Source of the DNA: Setaria digitata
Taxonomy: Eukaryota; Nematoda; Chromadorea; Rhabditida; Setariidae
Assembly: GCA_003640385.1 (NCBI GenBank)
Contig: RCAB01000205.1
Coordinates: 1 to 64,000, forward strand
Direction: 5' to 3'
DNA: 64,000 nt
The notes under the pieces were generated by a model, which was given only the letters and a program-made list of their open reading frames with translations, searched no databases and had not been told where the DNA came from. Below, piece after piece: positions 43,531-57,980 of this stretch (position 1 is its first letter; each line of letters starts with the position of its first letter). Made by a program: the position numbers and the translations under genes.

Positions 43531-44561
43531 ATGGATGAAGGAATATGGGAAAATTGTGATCAATTTTTGGTTTGGGCAAGGCATCAAAAAATTGTTCCAT
43601 TTCGAGAACGTGTACTATTATGGCGTGTAAAAAATTACAAACGTATGGGACAAAATGCTGACCAAGTAATTGATGAAGCAGGTCAATTAGTATTAGTTAA
43701 AAGAAAGGAAGCATTTGGTACAATGGGACCAGCAGTACTTGAAGTATTATTTGATGAAAATCCGTTTGGACAATTAATTGCAACATTGAAAGAAGCTAAT
43801 ACAGAATTGGTAAAAATTTTAATTTGAAAAAAAAAAAAAAGAAAAGAATTAAAAAAAAAAAGGGAAAATTTGCATGAAAGAAAAATTCTCTTTTTTTTTT
43901 TTGTTTTGTTATAAATTTTTGGTTTTTCAAATTTTTAGTTTAGGTTCGAGGTTTTCTTTCCGATTTGCGGTATCTTTTGGTGAGTGAAGCAGATGTGAAT
44001 ATGGCAGATATAACATTTTTGATATCAAATGCAACTTTGTTGACGGCATTTTCCTATCGAAGCCGTAAGAATGGTACTGGTGATGAAGATTTTGAACGGT
44101 TATTTCCAGCATTATCAGATGCACAGGTATTGATAGAATTATTTCATTTTAAAAATGAATTATTTATCAGTGGATCGGATTGATCAGAGATTATTATCAT
44201 TGATGGCTAGAATTGCCCTAAAATTCGGTTTCATCATCATCACTGATAAAATAGACTGACCAGGAACAATCATCATTGATAGAATTATTGATGGTCAGAG
44301 ATCATCAATGCTGATGGATTGATTGATCCGAGATAATTATCAATGATAGCTTGTCAACGAACAGAAGTCATCATTATTGTCATGTTGATCAAAAATTATT
44401 GCAATTAAACAATGAATTATTGCAATTAGCGATACTTGAAATTTCGTCGAGAGCAGATATTTTAATGTTTTTACCCATTGATATAACATTTCTCGAAAGG
44501 TTGCTAATGCTTAGTTGTTAAGTCACTTAGTCATTTAAGAATAAACTAGATTTCTCAGTGG

Positions 44562-44592
<31 letters not shown>

Positions 44593-46528
44593 TTGAAATA
44601 AAAGATAGAACTGTTTTATACAATTTAGATTCGTTTAATTGACTTAAATGGCTCCTGTTCGCAGAAGGAAATTGAATTGGTTATTAAAAAATTAAATATT
44701 GGATTGGTTCGCTTTCATCGATATCCCGGTATTGATGTAAGTTTCATTGGTCCTGTACATATGTTTGCTTATATTTATTTGAGAAAAAAAGCAGAAATAT
44801 TTCATCGAAAAAATTGAAATAATTTTTTTTTTTTAAACTAAATTTAATTGTTTAAAATTTCAAACCATATCTTACATATTTAGAAACACATTTCTCATCC
44901 TTTTGTTTACTTTTTCCTCTTCGATTCATAACAAAATAATATCAAACTTTTTTCTTTTTTTTTTTTTTAATTTTCAAATTAGTAAAATGAATTGTACGAG
45001 AAAAAACAAAAAAAAAAACAAAAAAAAAAAAAAAAGAACAGGAAGAGAAGAAATGGAATAAAAATGATAAATTTCTAACAGCTACTGATAAAATAAGATA
45101 AACGTTTCATTTCGTTATTTTTCATTGAATTAATTAATTTTTTTTTTTTTTCCTTCTTTTTCATTTGTTAGGTGAAAGTGTTTGAAAATACGAAAGCAAT
45201 CAATTCGGCAGTTGAATTCGTTGTTGCACAAGGTGTACATCCTAACGCCGATAATAGTGGGATGAGATTTTTGAAACATTTGAGAAATGTTTTTCCGGCA
45301 ATGAAAAATCTTTACTGGGATTGGAGTATGATGATGCCAACGTTAACACACGTAAATGACGAAGTTAGAGCTTGTCTCGATCAATTAGTACAATTATATA
45401 AGTATGTTAATAATTAATAAAATTTAGAATTGCTTATTAGATGTTATTTTTTTAAATTGAATACATACACAAAGCACAAAATTTTGCACTAATTAAAAGT
45501 GCTATTAATGTATGATTGCAATATAGCAGTTAAAAAATTACAAACAAATGAGTAACATTAATTTACTTAAATTATTTAATTAATACAATGTAATTATTGC
45601 CGTAATTTATCAAAAACTCTTCATCTATGAGGAATTATCTGATAATGCAATAGAATTAATTATTTGAAGATTGCTTGAAATAATATGAATAAATTGTTGC
45701 TTCATTTTAAGTCTCTGAAGATTAATTTTGGAAGGCAAGAAAAAAAAAAAGAAGAGGAAGGAAAAGGAAAGGAAAAAAATTTGAATTAAATTTTCTGAAA
45801 TTATTAAAATGTGAGGGGTTTTTTTTCTCTTTCTTCATTTTTTTTTTTTTTAAGGGAAATATTTTGAAAGAAGAAGGAAAGCTAAGTAATAAATTTAAGG
45901 GAAATGCAAATGAATTTGTTAGCAATACTTTTCTTCATGTCGAGTGAAGGAAGTGATGAAGTTATTACTCAAATTTGGAGTTATTTAGAAACATTTAATT
46001 TGCCAAATGCTTCGATGAACAAAATCTTTCGAGATGATAAGCCACATTATCATCCGCCATATATGCTCTTCTTAGCTGGTATAATTTTAAATATTTTGAT
46101 AATTTATAATTTTTCTTTTTTTTTTTAAGAGAAGAAAAGTAATTTTCCTAAGTCTAAAATTAATTTGATAAGTAATTTTAAATAAATTCTTGATTAATAG
46201 AATGGGAAAAAATTTGATGGCATATATCGGGAAAGATATGAAATAAACATGTAATTATAACATATAAACGGATAGTTTCATGCATTCATATGTTATAATT
46301 TCCGGTTTAATTGAAGTTCATTTCTGGAAATAATGAATGTGCTTCCATTTAGATGTGCCCATTTCAGGGACATCCGAAAAGATTGGTCGTTTGGAGAGGA
46401 TTATTTGTGATAATCGGATAGTAGAACCGGATTTACGTCATTTTCTTTATGTGCAAAATCGTACCATTCAAGTTCACAATCCTGACAACACATATGAATT
46501 TATGGGATTTGATTGGAAAAAAGCTTAA
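43531..46528 (+). CDS. Uncharacterised 372-residue intracellular protein
   Basis: I do not recognise this family. Six exons join with exact phase: 43531-43809, 43944-44126, 44665-44736, 45172-45401, 45900-46078, 46353-46528. The start MDEGIWENCDQFLVWARHQK is followed by mostly helical, soluble sequence, for example VRGFLSDLRYLLVSEADVNM, KEIELVIKKLNIGLVRFHRY and GMRFLKHLRNVFPAMKNLYW. Late in the protein are a His/Pro cluster (DDKPHYHPPYMLFL) and an ending NPDNTYEFMGFDWKKA. No signal peptide, clear membrane segment, catalytic signature or low-complexity tail is visible. The ATG follows TTTATTTGAAG, a possible trans-splice acceptor. The consistent phases over five introns make this a confident gene even though its function is unknown. 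The helical pattern suggests a scaffold or adaptor, but that is only a guess. Confidence 0.8.
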
Positions 46529-47574
46529 AAGTATCTATTACTTTTTTTTTTTCTTTCTTTTTACAATATCGATTCCATTATTTTATGATGATATTGACTA
46601 ATGTTTCATTCGCTTAGCATTTCTTCCTTTCTTCTTTTTTGTTTTCGCTTTCTGATCATCAATTTTAATACTAGATGGAAACACTTTTAAATGGAAAATA
46701 TTTTCCAGGATGATTTAAAATTTACATGTCGTGTCAAAATTTTCATCTTTTCTTTTTTGCTTCTTTTACTTTGCCAAATGTTCACAAAGGCTGCATACAA
46801 TATACAATAGAGATAATGATATTGTTTATAATTGATATTTTCACATGTCCGACTGTTATCATATTGCTTGTCCACACTGTTTATTGAAAAACAAAAAAAA
46901 AAAAAAAAAAGAAAAGAAAATGCCACCCTACACATTGTATATTTGTTGATATATTGGACGAGAAAGAGAAGAAAAGATCAGGATTTTCGTAAATTTAGGA
47001 ATATATAGGCAAAATTTGTTGAATGAATGTGAGCACTCGTCTGTAAAAATTATGCCTCAGGTGTTTTAGATTTCGCATCTCATTGACGCAAAATTGAAAG
47101 AAACTTGCTGGTTTGCCAATTTTCAAAAACTACATAAAAAAACTTTTCCTACGACATTATCTGCTTCCATATTTCCCATAATTAAATTATCGAGTGAGTG
47201 ATCCAGCCGACAGCAGTGGCCTCTTGCAATACAGCTTCTGTCATTTTATTAATTGTCAATCTGTACAAAAAGCACTAAAATCAATGCGCGCTATTAGTAA
47301 GAAAAACATTTTACAACAAATAATCACAGCGACGCGTTATCTCTAAACGTCAAAATGCATTCAAAAATTGGAATAAAGCCTCCTATATTTTTTTCTTTTT
47401 GAAAAAGGTCCAAGGCAACCAATGAAGAAATGGAAGCTAAAATTTTCTCTGTTACCTAAGTGATTAAACAGAATAGTGATGATTCCCGCTAGGCCAGCAA
47501 TTAAATCCATGGTTATTAAAACAGTTCAAAGTTCAAATAATCTTTACGGCAAATAAACATCTTTTATTACATGA
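46529..47574. other. Convergent intergenic region
   Basis: Separates the 3' ends of the unknown plus-strand gene and the minus-strand mL24 gene. It contains T-rich and A-rich tracts (near 46540 and 46895). No gene is seen; the 82-codon minus frame at 46687-46935 is a Phe-rich artefact of an A tract. Confidence 0.55.
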
Positions 47575-50122
47575 TTAATACCAGTAAGTTGGCTGCAATT
47601 TACGCTTGTCCTGAATACCCATTTCTTCAGAAATTTCTTCTTCAAATGATTTGAGCACCGGTTTGTATGTTTTTTCTAAGACAACTTCCGCCGGCGTATC
47701 TTTACCTTCTACTTCTGCAAAAAAAAAAAAAAAAAATATGCATAGCTTGAACGCATAAATTTTCTTCTTCAAGTCGCAGATAATTCACCTACGAACTGTG
47801 TACTAACTTTCTGAAATTCTAGAAATCCTACAGAAAGTTAGCTTTGGCGATATTAATGCAGAAACACATGGTAAGGCAAAGTTAGCAAATAAACAGAATC
47901 AAAGGGAATGAGAAGAGATAAGATTTTAAAATAAACTAAAAATAAAGAACAAACCGACATATTTATCAGGACTGATATACTCAGAGGTAACATAGGCTAA
48001 CTGCGGTACCGGAATTTGGAATTTGGACCGTTTGCTAATTCGAACATACTCATTTCCTTCCTCATTGAGTACCCATTCTGCTTCGCAAGGTTCACTGGAA
48101 TAAAAAAAAGATCAATAATCAATTCCCTAAATCAGAGAATCACTAATATTTCAACTCTGACGAAGCAACAAGCAAAAGAANTACCCATTCTGCTTCGCAA
48201 GGTTCACTGGAATAAAAAAAAGATCAATAATCAACTCGCTAAATCAGAGAATCACTAATATTTCAACTCTGACGAAGCAACAAGCAAAAGAAGCAACATT
48301 ATAATGAATAACCAACAAATGAATCACCCATCGCCAATCATTATTTGATTTTGAACAAAACTTTCAACAGAAAACATACTTATCACTAGGATCGACCAGC
48401 ATCACTTGCCCCTTATGAATATACAGGGGCTGTTCCACTTGTCGATAAAGAGAATTTATGCCACCTTCAGTGAAGTTTTCATGGTCGTTAACAAGTTTCT
48501 ACAAACTTTAATTAAGGAAAAATTAGAATCATTAAACTGCTAACTAATCTATCCACTGGATACCAATTATAATAAACAGCTTTAATTAATCCTTTAATGG
48601 CATGAATAGCATATCAAAACTAACAGTGTGTCGTCCTCTTACAAATACAGCATTAGTCTCCTTATTAACGCGTGATACAACTCCAGTTTTGCCTTTATCT
48701 TTGCCAACCATTACTTGTACTAAATCACCCGGAAATACTGTCCATTCTTCGGCAGGAATAGCTACCTTTTCTTTGTGTCTAAAATGTTAACTATTACAGA
48801 GTAAGAGAATTTTAAAAAACGAGAAAAAAAAATGAAAATGAAAAACCTCTTATATTTTATGTTAGTAAACTTACTCATCAAATTTAGAAAAAATTTTCTA
48901 GCAAAATTTTGCTAAGATGACCTATCTTCCATAAATATATTAAACTCTTCGTTGTTCAATGTAGTAAAATTGAACAATATAACTTTCTGAATAAGCTTAC
49001 TCTCAGTCGATCAAGGAATTATTACGAAACAAAAGTGTATAAAAAAAAGGAATATATAGAATCTTAACTCACCACCATTAGTTTAAATTTGAAATCATAA
49101 TTTATCAAATCAGTAATATCAGTGATGGTTATATTAGGGACTGATTTAAAATTTGTAAACAAGTTCAGGCAGTTATGAGAAATAATAGCGATATATAATT
49201 TATATAACTCAAAATCCTTGGGAAAAAAGCAACTCCAAGAAGTTATAAACAAGTTATCCGATAAACTGATGGCTAAGCATGAGTTTAGCACAAATATAAT
49301 CCAGGTGTTTCAGCATTCATTTAATCCGTTCAATGGTAAACTTTCAAATAAAATTTATGTTGTCATCTTTCCAATTAAACAACTTTCACTGATTCCCTTG
49401 AAATGCCATTTTTTGCCAAAAAGAAAAGAAAAAGAAATTTACCTTAGCTCAAAGAATTTATGGGACAATTTATGCTGATGATAATCATGTGCTCGTTGTA
49501 CGTTTTTCTCAAATGTATCCAGCTCCCAAGGACGTCCATCAGTGGGCACATAATCATCTGGATGCAATCTGAAAGCATTTCTCTTCAATGAAAAGAATTT
49601 CCTCAAATAAATTCAAAAACTCGTCACTTCCATAAAGTATTGGGTTAGGAGATAAAAATGCTACACTGAACTAGTGAAATATTTTAATAATTAAAAAAAT
49701 AAAAATAAGAAAACAAATAAAAGGAAAATACAGTGAAGAAGAAAAGAATAATTACTTATCGAAATATATCCAACAACATAACATTTTACATAGCTAGGTA
49801 AATTTTCCTCGTTATAAAATNCGAAATATATCCAACAACATAACATTTTACATAGCTAGGTAAATTTTCCTCATTATAAAATATAATTTTAAATTTAACC
49901 GACTTAAAAAATGAATCCAAAAATGTAAATCTAAACGTAAGGAAAGGAAAAATTCACTTACGTCCAACGAATAATATCCGGTGCACCATATCGATTAGTA
50001 TAAATTTTTTTGGGAACTGTACGCTTCACTTTTTCCACATATTCTTTTGGCATATGTCTGGCATAATCTAATTCCATATATGTTCTACGTACGCCACATG
50101 CTAACACACGTGTTGGCCACAT
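47575..50122 (-). CDS. mrpl-24: Mitochondrial large-subunit ribosomal protein L24 (uL24m)
   Basis: Six exons close to 279 residues: 49962-50122, 49443-49568, 48625-48778, 48380-48498, 47955-48094, 47575-47714. The start MWPTRVLACGVRRTYMELDY is basic, as expected for mitochondrial import. The KOW RNA-binding motif reads FPGDLVQVMVGKDKGKTGVV, followed by SRVNKETNAVFVRG and then EGGINSLYRQVEQPLYIHKG, with QVMLVDPSD after it; this is the order seen in MRPL24. Role: early-assembly protein of the mitoribosome large subunit. The C-terminal half (ending KRKLQPTYWY) is an animal-type extension. CATTTCAG lies directly before the ATG, which points to spliced-leader addition at the start codon. Part of exon 5 (EPCEAEWV) is duplicated across the N at 48181; the copy at 48070-48094 is the one continuous with the rest of the exon. 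Confidence 0.92.
48070..48292. repeat. N-gap flanked by 111-bp direct copies that duplicate part of an exon
   Basis: Copies at 48070-48180 and 48182-48292 flank the N at 48181, with about two base differences. Both carry the splice acceptor and first codons of mL24 exon 5. Confidence 0.9.
49760..49882. repeat. N-gap flanked by 61-bp direct copies
   Basis: Copies at 49760-49820 and 49822-49882 differ at one base and flank the N at 49821, inside the first intron of mL24. Confidence 0.9.
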
Positions 50123-50404
50123 CTGAAATGTTTACCTCTAATGCTGGAGCTACCGACAGCGAAAAGTTACTCTAATGATTTTAAAAAACGACAACTATTA
50201 GAATTTCAAATTAATATTCGATATAATAGTAAGATAAAACACACTGAACATATTATAGATTAATGACATAATTAAAAAAAAAAAAAAAAGAAAAACCCGG
50301 AACGAAATTATTACGATAACGATTAAAATAGACAAAAGATACTGTTGGTAGAAAAAAAAAAAAAAAAAAAACTCTCAATAATCAAAAATAAATCATGATT
50401 AAAA

Positions 50405-50665
50405 ATTAGCCTAATGGAATTAATTATAATAGAAAGGATTACTAAAATAATCTGTTCATGTTGAAATCATAATAATTAGCAATAGAATACTGATCAAAAT
50501 CAACAACAAATGATAAAAATCGACAAATCATGGATAAAATTCAGTTAACCTTATAGAATTAATTATAATAGAAAGGATGATTAAAATAGCCTGATAATGA
50601 TAAAATCATGATAACTGGCAATAGGATACTTACTGATCAAAAGAAGCAATAAATGATAAAAAAAA
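50405..50665. repeat. Diverged tandem duplication upstream of mL24
   Basis: A segment beginning near 50415 with GAATTAATTATAATAGAAAG recurs near 50556 with the same 20 bases. Weaker matches follow in both (AAATCAT..TAA..GCAATAG.ATAC, then TGATCAAAA and AAATGATAAAAA). Unlike the N-flanking copies these are clearly diverged, so they represent an old local duplication. Confidence 0.75.
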
Positions 50666-51109
50666 AATCATACGAATCTTTTTCACTTTCCTCTTCCATA
50701 TGACGTAGCCTACAAATACCAAAGGAATGTGACCTGTTACGTTTTCCGATGTCACAATTCTTGTCCTGTTAAGGTTTTATTTCATTACTTACGAAATGTT
50801 ATGATAGTGGAAAAAGAAAAACATTATCCACCTATTCTTATTATTAATTGAATAAAATTTAAAAATTTTTTTTTTTTTTTTGAAAAAAATTTGAAAGTAT
50901 AATTATTTTTATAGCATAAAAACATTCACATATTGTTCACATTTGTAGAAAGCTCATTTTGATAAAAAAAATTTTAATTGTTTATTTTGCTACTGAAAAT
51001 TTGCATTGTAACAATTAATGAAACATTATATGATGGAGTAAATTTCTTAAATGAAATTCTAAAACTGCATAATTTCACAAATTTTAAAATGCAATTCACT
51101 TTTGAAACG

Positions 51110-51720
51110 AAAATCTGCCTCTGGTATTATTGGGTTAGGGTGGTGAATGACTGAGGAGGCAGGAATGGGATGAGCGTAAATTGCATAAGCTTTCTTTTCG
51201 TTGGTTTTTGTTTGGGGTGAATTTTTTGCTTATTTCCAAAGATTTATTCCTTTCCGGAGGCTTCTTCCGTCTCCCTGTCCGGTTTTCTGTTACAATTCCA
51301 GTAGGGTGGTGCTAATAAAATGATCAAAGATCGGGGCAAGATATTAGGCATGTACTGTCTGTTGTGTACTGATAAAACCAACAGGAATTGCTGCTAAATT
51401 GCCAATTTGATCGCCTTCCGGAAAGCTAACTCCCGATCATCGGAATGGTACTGAAAAAAGTGTATATATCGTTTCCGGTTGACTCCCAGACAAGATGACT
51501 ACTACGTCATCACTTGATGACGTCATCGTCGCTAGATTGTCCATATAGTGTGTGTATGAGAAAAGAAGTGGTGATTGGAAGAGGAAGCGAAGAGGAAGTG
51601 AATTGATTATTGAATCGGCTTTAGCGAAAACTTCAACTTGTGTTGAATGAGACATTCCGGAACATTCTTCTCCTTCTTTTCCGGAGGTTCATTCATCCGT
51701 CTTGCCGGATTTGTTTTATT
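51110..51720. promoter_or_regulatory. GC-richer island with CRE sites between divergent genes
   Basis: Between the divergent mL24 (minus) and let-70 (plus) genes this stretch stands out as less AT-rich than its flanks. It contains a perfect palindromic cAMP-response-type site TGACGTCA at 51518-51525 and a TACGTCA half-site at 51503. Two similar words (TTTCCGGAGGCTTCTTCCGT near 51254 and TTTCCGGAGGTTCATTCATC near 51679) bracket it. A 72-codon minus frame (51437-51655) is open inside, with no motif or splice partners. It could be an enhancer or promoter island or an unrecognised exon. Confidence 0.4.
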
Positions 51721-51896
51721 TATATTTTTTATTCATTGTTATTATTATTTTTTTGAAAATGCTCACTTCTTTTCTACATTTTTTTTTTTTTTTCCTTCAT
51801 TCATACTTTTCTAACTCCCTTGATGAATAAAAAAGAAAATCCATTTTTAGAAATGCTGCATATTATTTTCTTCTTTGCTTTTCTTTTTTTTTCCCT

Positions 51897-51913
51897 CCCC
51901 CCCCCCCCCCCCC
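51897..51913. repeat. Poly-C tract
   Basis: About 17 consecutive C on the plus strand, unique in this AT-rich window, embedded in a long pyrimidine stretch (51876-51920). Confidence 0.9.
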
Positions 51914-54586
<2,673 letters not shown>

Positions 54587-57500
54587 CAACACCAAAGAAT
54601 AACGGGTCGTGCGAGTTTAGGACTTACATGTACACTACCACTTGGAATTACCAATTGTCGTGTACATGTTTAATTAGCTTTTTGTCTAAATCAAAAAAAA
54701 AAAACGGTTCCTATGTCATTACAATGAATATCTCCAGTGAAATACCTTTTGACATTTATGGAAGTATAAAGTTATATTGTTGAAAGTTTTCGATGTATTT
54801 TTTGGTGGTCGGTTATTTTTCGTCGTCTTTTGGTGCTTAAAAGGAAAAAAGTCATCACGGTTATCACACTGATATTCTTTTCCCAGAAAAACGGTTTCTT
54901 CTATGTTTTTTATCTCAACAAATAATAAGTTTAAAGTATTAATTTTCTTTATTTAATACGCAAATGTAGTTCGTAAATTAGTCTTTTAGTTATTTTTTCT
55001 TTTTTGTCATAACTGAAAAAAAGGCTTTCCGTTCCTGTACTCCTCGTCTCATTCTTCTAGTTATAGGACAGGTGTACTGATAAGGTAATTAATAGGAATC
55101 AGAAGTCGATATTCGTGTTTTTCTTATCACTGGTTTCTTCCTCCATTTTGGTCGACTAGTCTTTAGCTGAAATTGTCAATGCAGAAATTTTTGAGTGATT
55201 TATTTGCTCATGAAAAAGTTCCTCACATGTTCTGCTAAGAATTCAAAATTTCATGAGTGATTTCTCCGACGAAAAAAAATTCCAGCAACATTATAAACTA
55301 TATCTTATTCCTACATGTCTCGAGATTCAGTTCTGCTTCCGTTGCTCACATAACTTAGTCCAGATATGTTAAACAGGCTCATAATTTTACGGAAAATGTT
55401 CGAGTCTTGCTTTTTTTTTTGTGCTCTTTTATTTCGAATACAGTTTATTTTGCTCCTAATAGAATAATGCACATGCGGTCAATCGGTTGAGAAAACCACT
55501 CACCGAATTTATCCTCTGGAAATCTTATAAATAATAGTTGCCAGTTGCATAATCTTTACAACGGATAATCCTCTTCATTTTACGAGAAACATCAATATTT
55601 TGATATGGATTTTCTTTTTTCAAAAAGAACTTTTTATTTCTTCATAGGAAACATAATTTCAGTATTCTCAAATTTTACCAAGATCACTTCATCAATAAAG
55701 TGGACTACTTCAAAATTACAAATGCATGATTTCGTTGTTTGCAGTTCTGGTGCAAANATAATGCACATGCGGTCAATCGGTTGAGAAAACCACTCACCGA
55801 ATTTATCCTCTGGAAATCTTATAAATAATAGTTGCCAGTTGCATAATCTTTACAACGGATAATCCTCTTCATTTTACGAGAAACATCAATATTTTGATAT
55901 GGATTTTCTTTTTTCAAAAAGAACTTTTTATTTCTTCATAGGAAACATAATTTCAGTATTCTCAAATTTTACCAAGATCACTTCATCAATAGACTACTTC
56001 AAAATTACAAATGCATGATTTCGTTGTTTGCAGTTCTGGTGCAAAGACCAAATCCAGAATTTTAATTCTCACTATCAATCAGCACATCTATTCACTTCCT
56101 TAAAATTTTTATCCTGCTGTAGACGAAATTCTCCTAGTTATGCGGAACCACAATGCACCTAATGTCACTTAAATTTGAGATGTCAAAATTTATAATAGTT
56201 TGGATTGCTCCTTTAATGTAATCCTTCCAGCTCGATCAATGTTCAGCAGAATTGAAGAAATGAAGTATTGGAGGCAGAATAGTGATCATCAACTGGGAAG
56301 GGAAATTTTTTTTTTCCTTTTTAATGTAGTAATTTCAAATGATTACTGTTAAAGTGCTTTCGGACACGATATTCTACATGAGCTTCGTTTATTTCCTGCC
56401 GGATAAAATGCATATATAAAGAGGGGCATAGTCAAAATGGTACGCAAAATCATATGCACAACCATTAATCCGAAAATCACAATAAAGATAATGATATGAT
56501 ATGATATGATTTCGAAACAGCTAAATGCATTCAAGGAAATGCGAAGAACTCAAGTATAAATCAAATGAAAAATGCTTTTCGCTTCCCAAACGATACTGAT
56601 TTTTTTTCTAAGTTATTTAATCATTTGCCAGTCAATAATCTATGCACTATGGCTGCAAAACAAAAGAAAAAAAAAAAAAAAAAAAAGTGCCCTATGCGTG
56701 ATGGAATATAAGGCATATTTGCGCATACAAATACGGGCAAATAGTTGGCTCTTAAGACAGCATTCTAAGTTATGCTGTTTGTGGCACTGATCGTACGTGG
56801 AACTAATGTAAACTTACAATCGACAAGAATATTTTCCGCATAATTAACGGCCAGGTACTAAAAAACATTGAGATATGAAATAAGAACATTTTTTTTTAAA
56901 GTTAATTTTATAATTTGATTCATTTTCTGATGATAATATTAAGCGATTTATTATCAATCGTAATTGCTCCAGTAATTCTTTAGAGACCTATACAGAGAGA
57001 AAATAAGAAAACAAATATGCGGATTATACAACAATGACTTTAAGTTAACAAGAGGTTTATAACCAATAAAAGAATAAGGCTGATATGTAATAACAATGAT
57101 GCACATTTAAAAACTTTGAAAATTCAGAATGCGGAAATTTGAAAGCCTCTATGGCTTGTAATTATTAATGATAGAGTTATCATATGAAAATTTTTTTCCT
57201 TAAAAGAAGAATGAGACACACCTTACAGAAAATTCTTATAATTTAATATTCATGCCACTGCTAATCAGAGAAACAACTAATGGATGTCTTCTAGGTAAGA
57301 ATCATCAAGTGGTACTACCAATCAACTACCAATCAAAAGTAGAAACTGAAAATATCTTACAAAATGGACTTACTTCCACTCATTCAAAAATACTGACGAG
57401 AAATACGTCGTGAATAATGATGAAAGAAGGTAATGAAATGTAATAAAAGAAAAAAGAAAAAAAGCAAAATAAATAAACAGCAATTAACAGCCGTATATTA

Positions 57501-57980
57501 CAAAAGCATAAAAGTGAAACTTTCATAGACGAAAACGCAGCAAAAATTATAAAAAGACCATTACAAAATGTACAAAATGGATGCTTTCTGCTGTTCCCTG
57601 ATGATATGAGCGTAAGAGGTATGTATATATACACATAGATCAATAATTTCATGAAAACTTGGTGAAAAATTTGAGCTACATGACCGATTCAGGTGCATAA
57701 ACCAAGCCAGTATTCATCTCTTTGAATAAAATGCGGATCCCTACCATTATGCTCCTCTAACACCTATAGTTCTAGATAATTACAGTCCTTATCCGAAATC
57801 GCTGTCAACAGAAAAATGGAAAGATGTTTTCAGTTATGGTCTACAGACAAATGATAAAAGTCGTATTATGAAACAAGGAAGATATTACAAAAAAAAAAAA
57901 AGGGAATGGGAAGGTGACAAAACCAACTAAACAGAAAAAGCAAGTTGACTGCAAAATCGAAACTATTGTTGTTATTATAA
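54587..57980. other. Convergent intergenic region
   Basis: Lies between the 3' ends of let-70 (plus) and the ZIP11-like gene (minus). It includes the largest N-gap duplication (55464-56045). Short frames such as 56349-56534 (minus, hydrophobic) and 56572-56790 (plus) have no support. No gene is recognised over about 3.4 kb. Confidence 0.55.
55464..56045. repeat. N-gap flanked by direct copies of 293 and 288 bp
   Basis: Copies at 55464-55756 and 55758-56045 are almost identical except for a 5-base deletion in the second (ATCAATAAAGTGGAC against ATCAATAGAC). They flank the N at 55757. It is the largest of the eight examples, and an indel of this kind is expected between two haplotypes. Confidence 0.92.

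Noticed and set aside
44150..44420. Repeated TCATTGAT/ATCATCAAT words in an intron of the unknown 372-residue gene
   Set aside because: The words recur irregularly without a fixed period, consistent with simple-sequence drift and not with a defined repeat array.
56349..56534. Hydrophobic 61-codon minus frame
   Set aside because: Short, Ile/Phe-rich, with no start context, splice partner or recognisable motif. Likely chance in AT-rich DNA.
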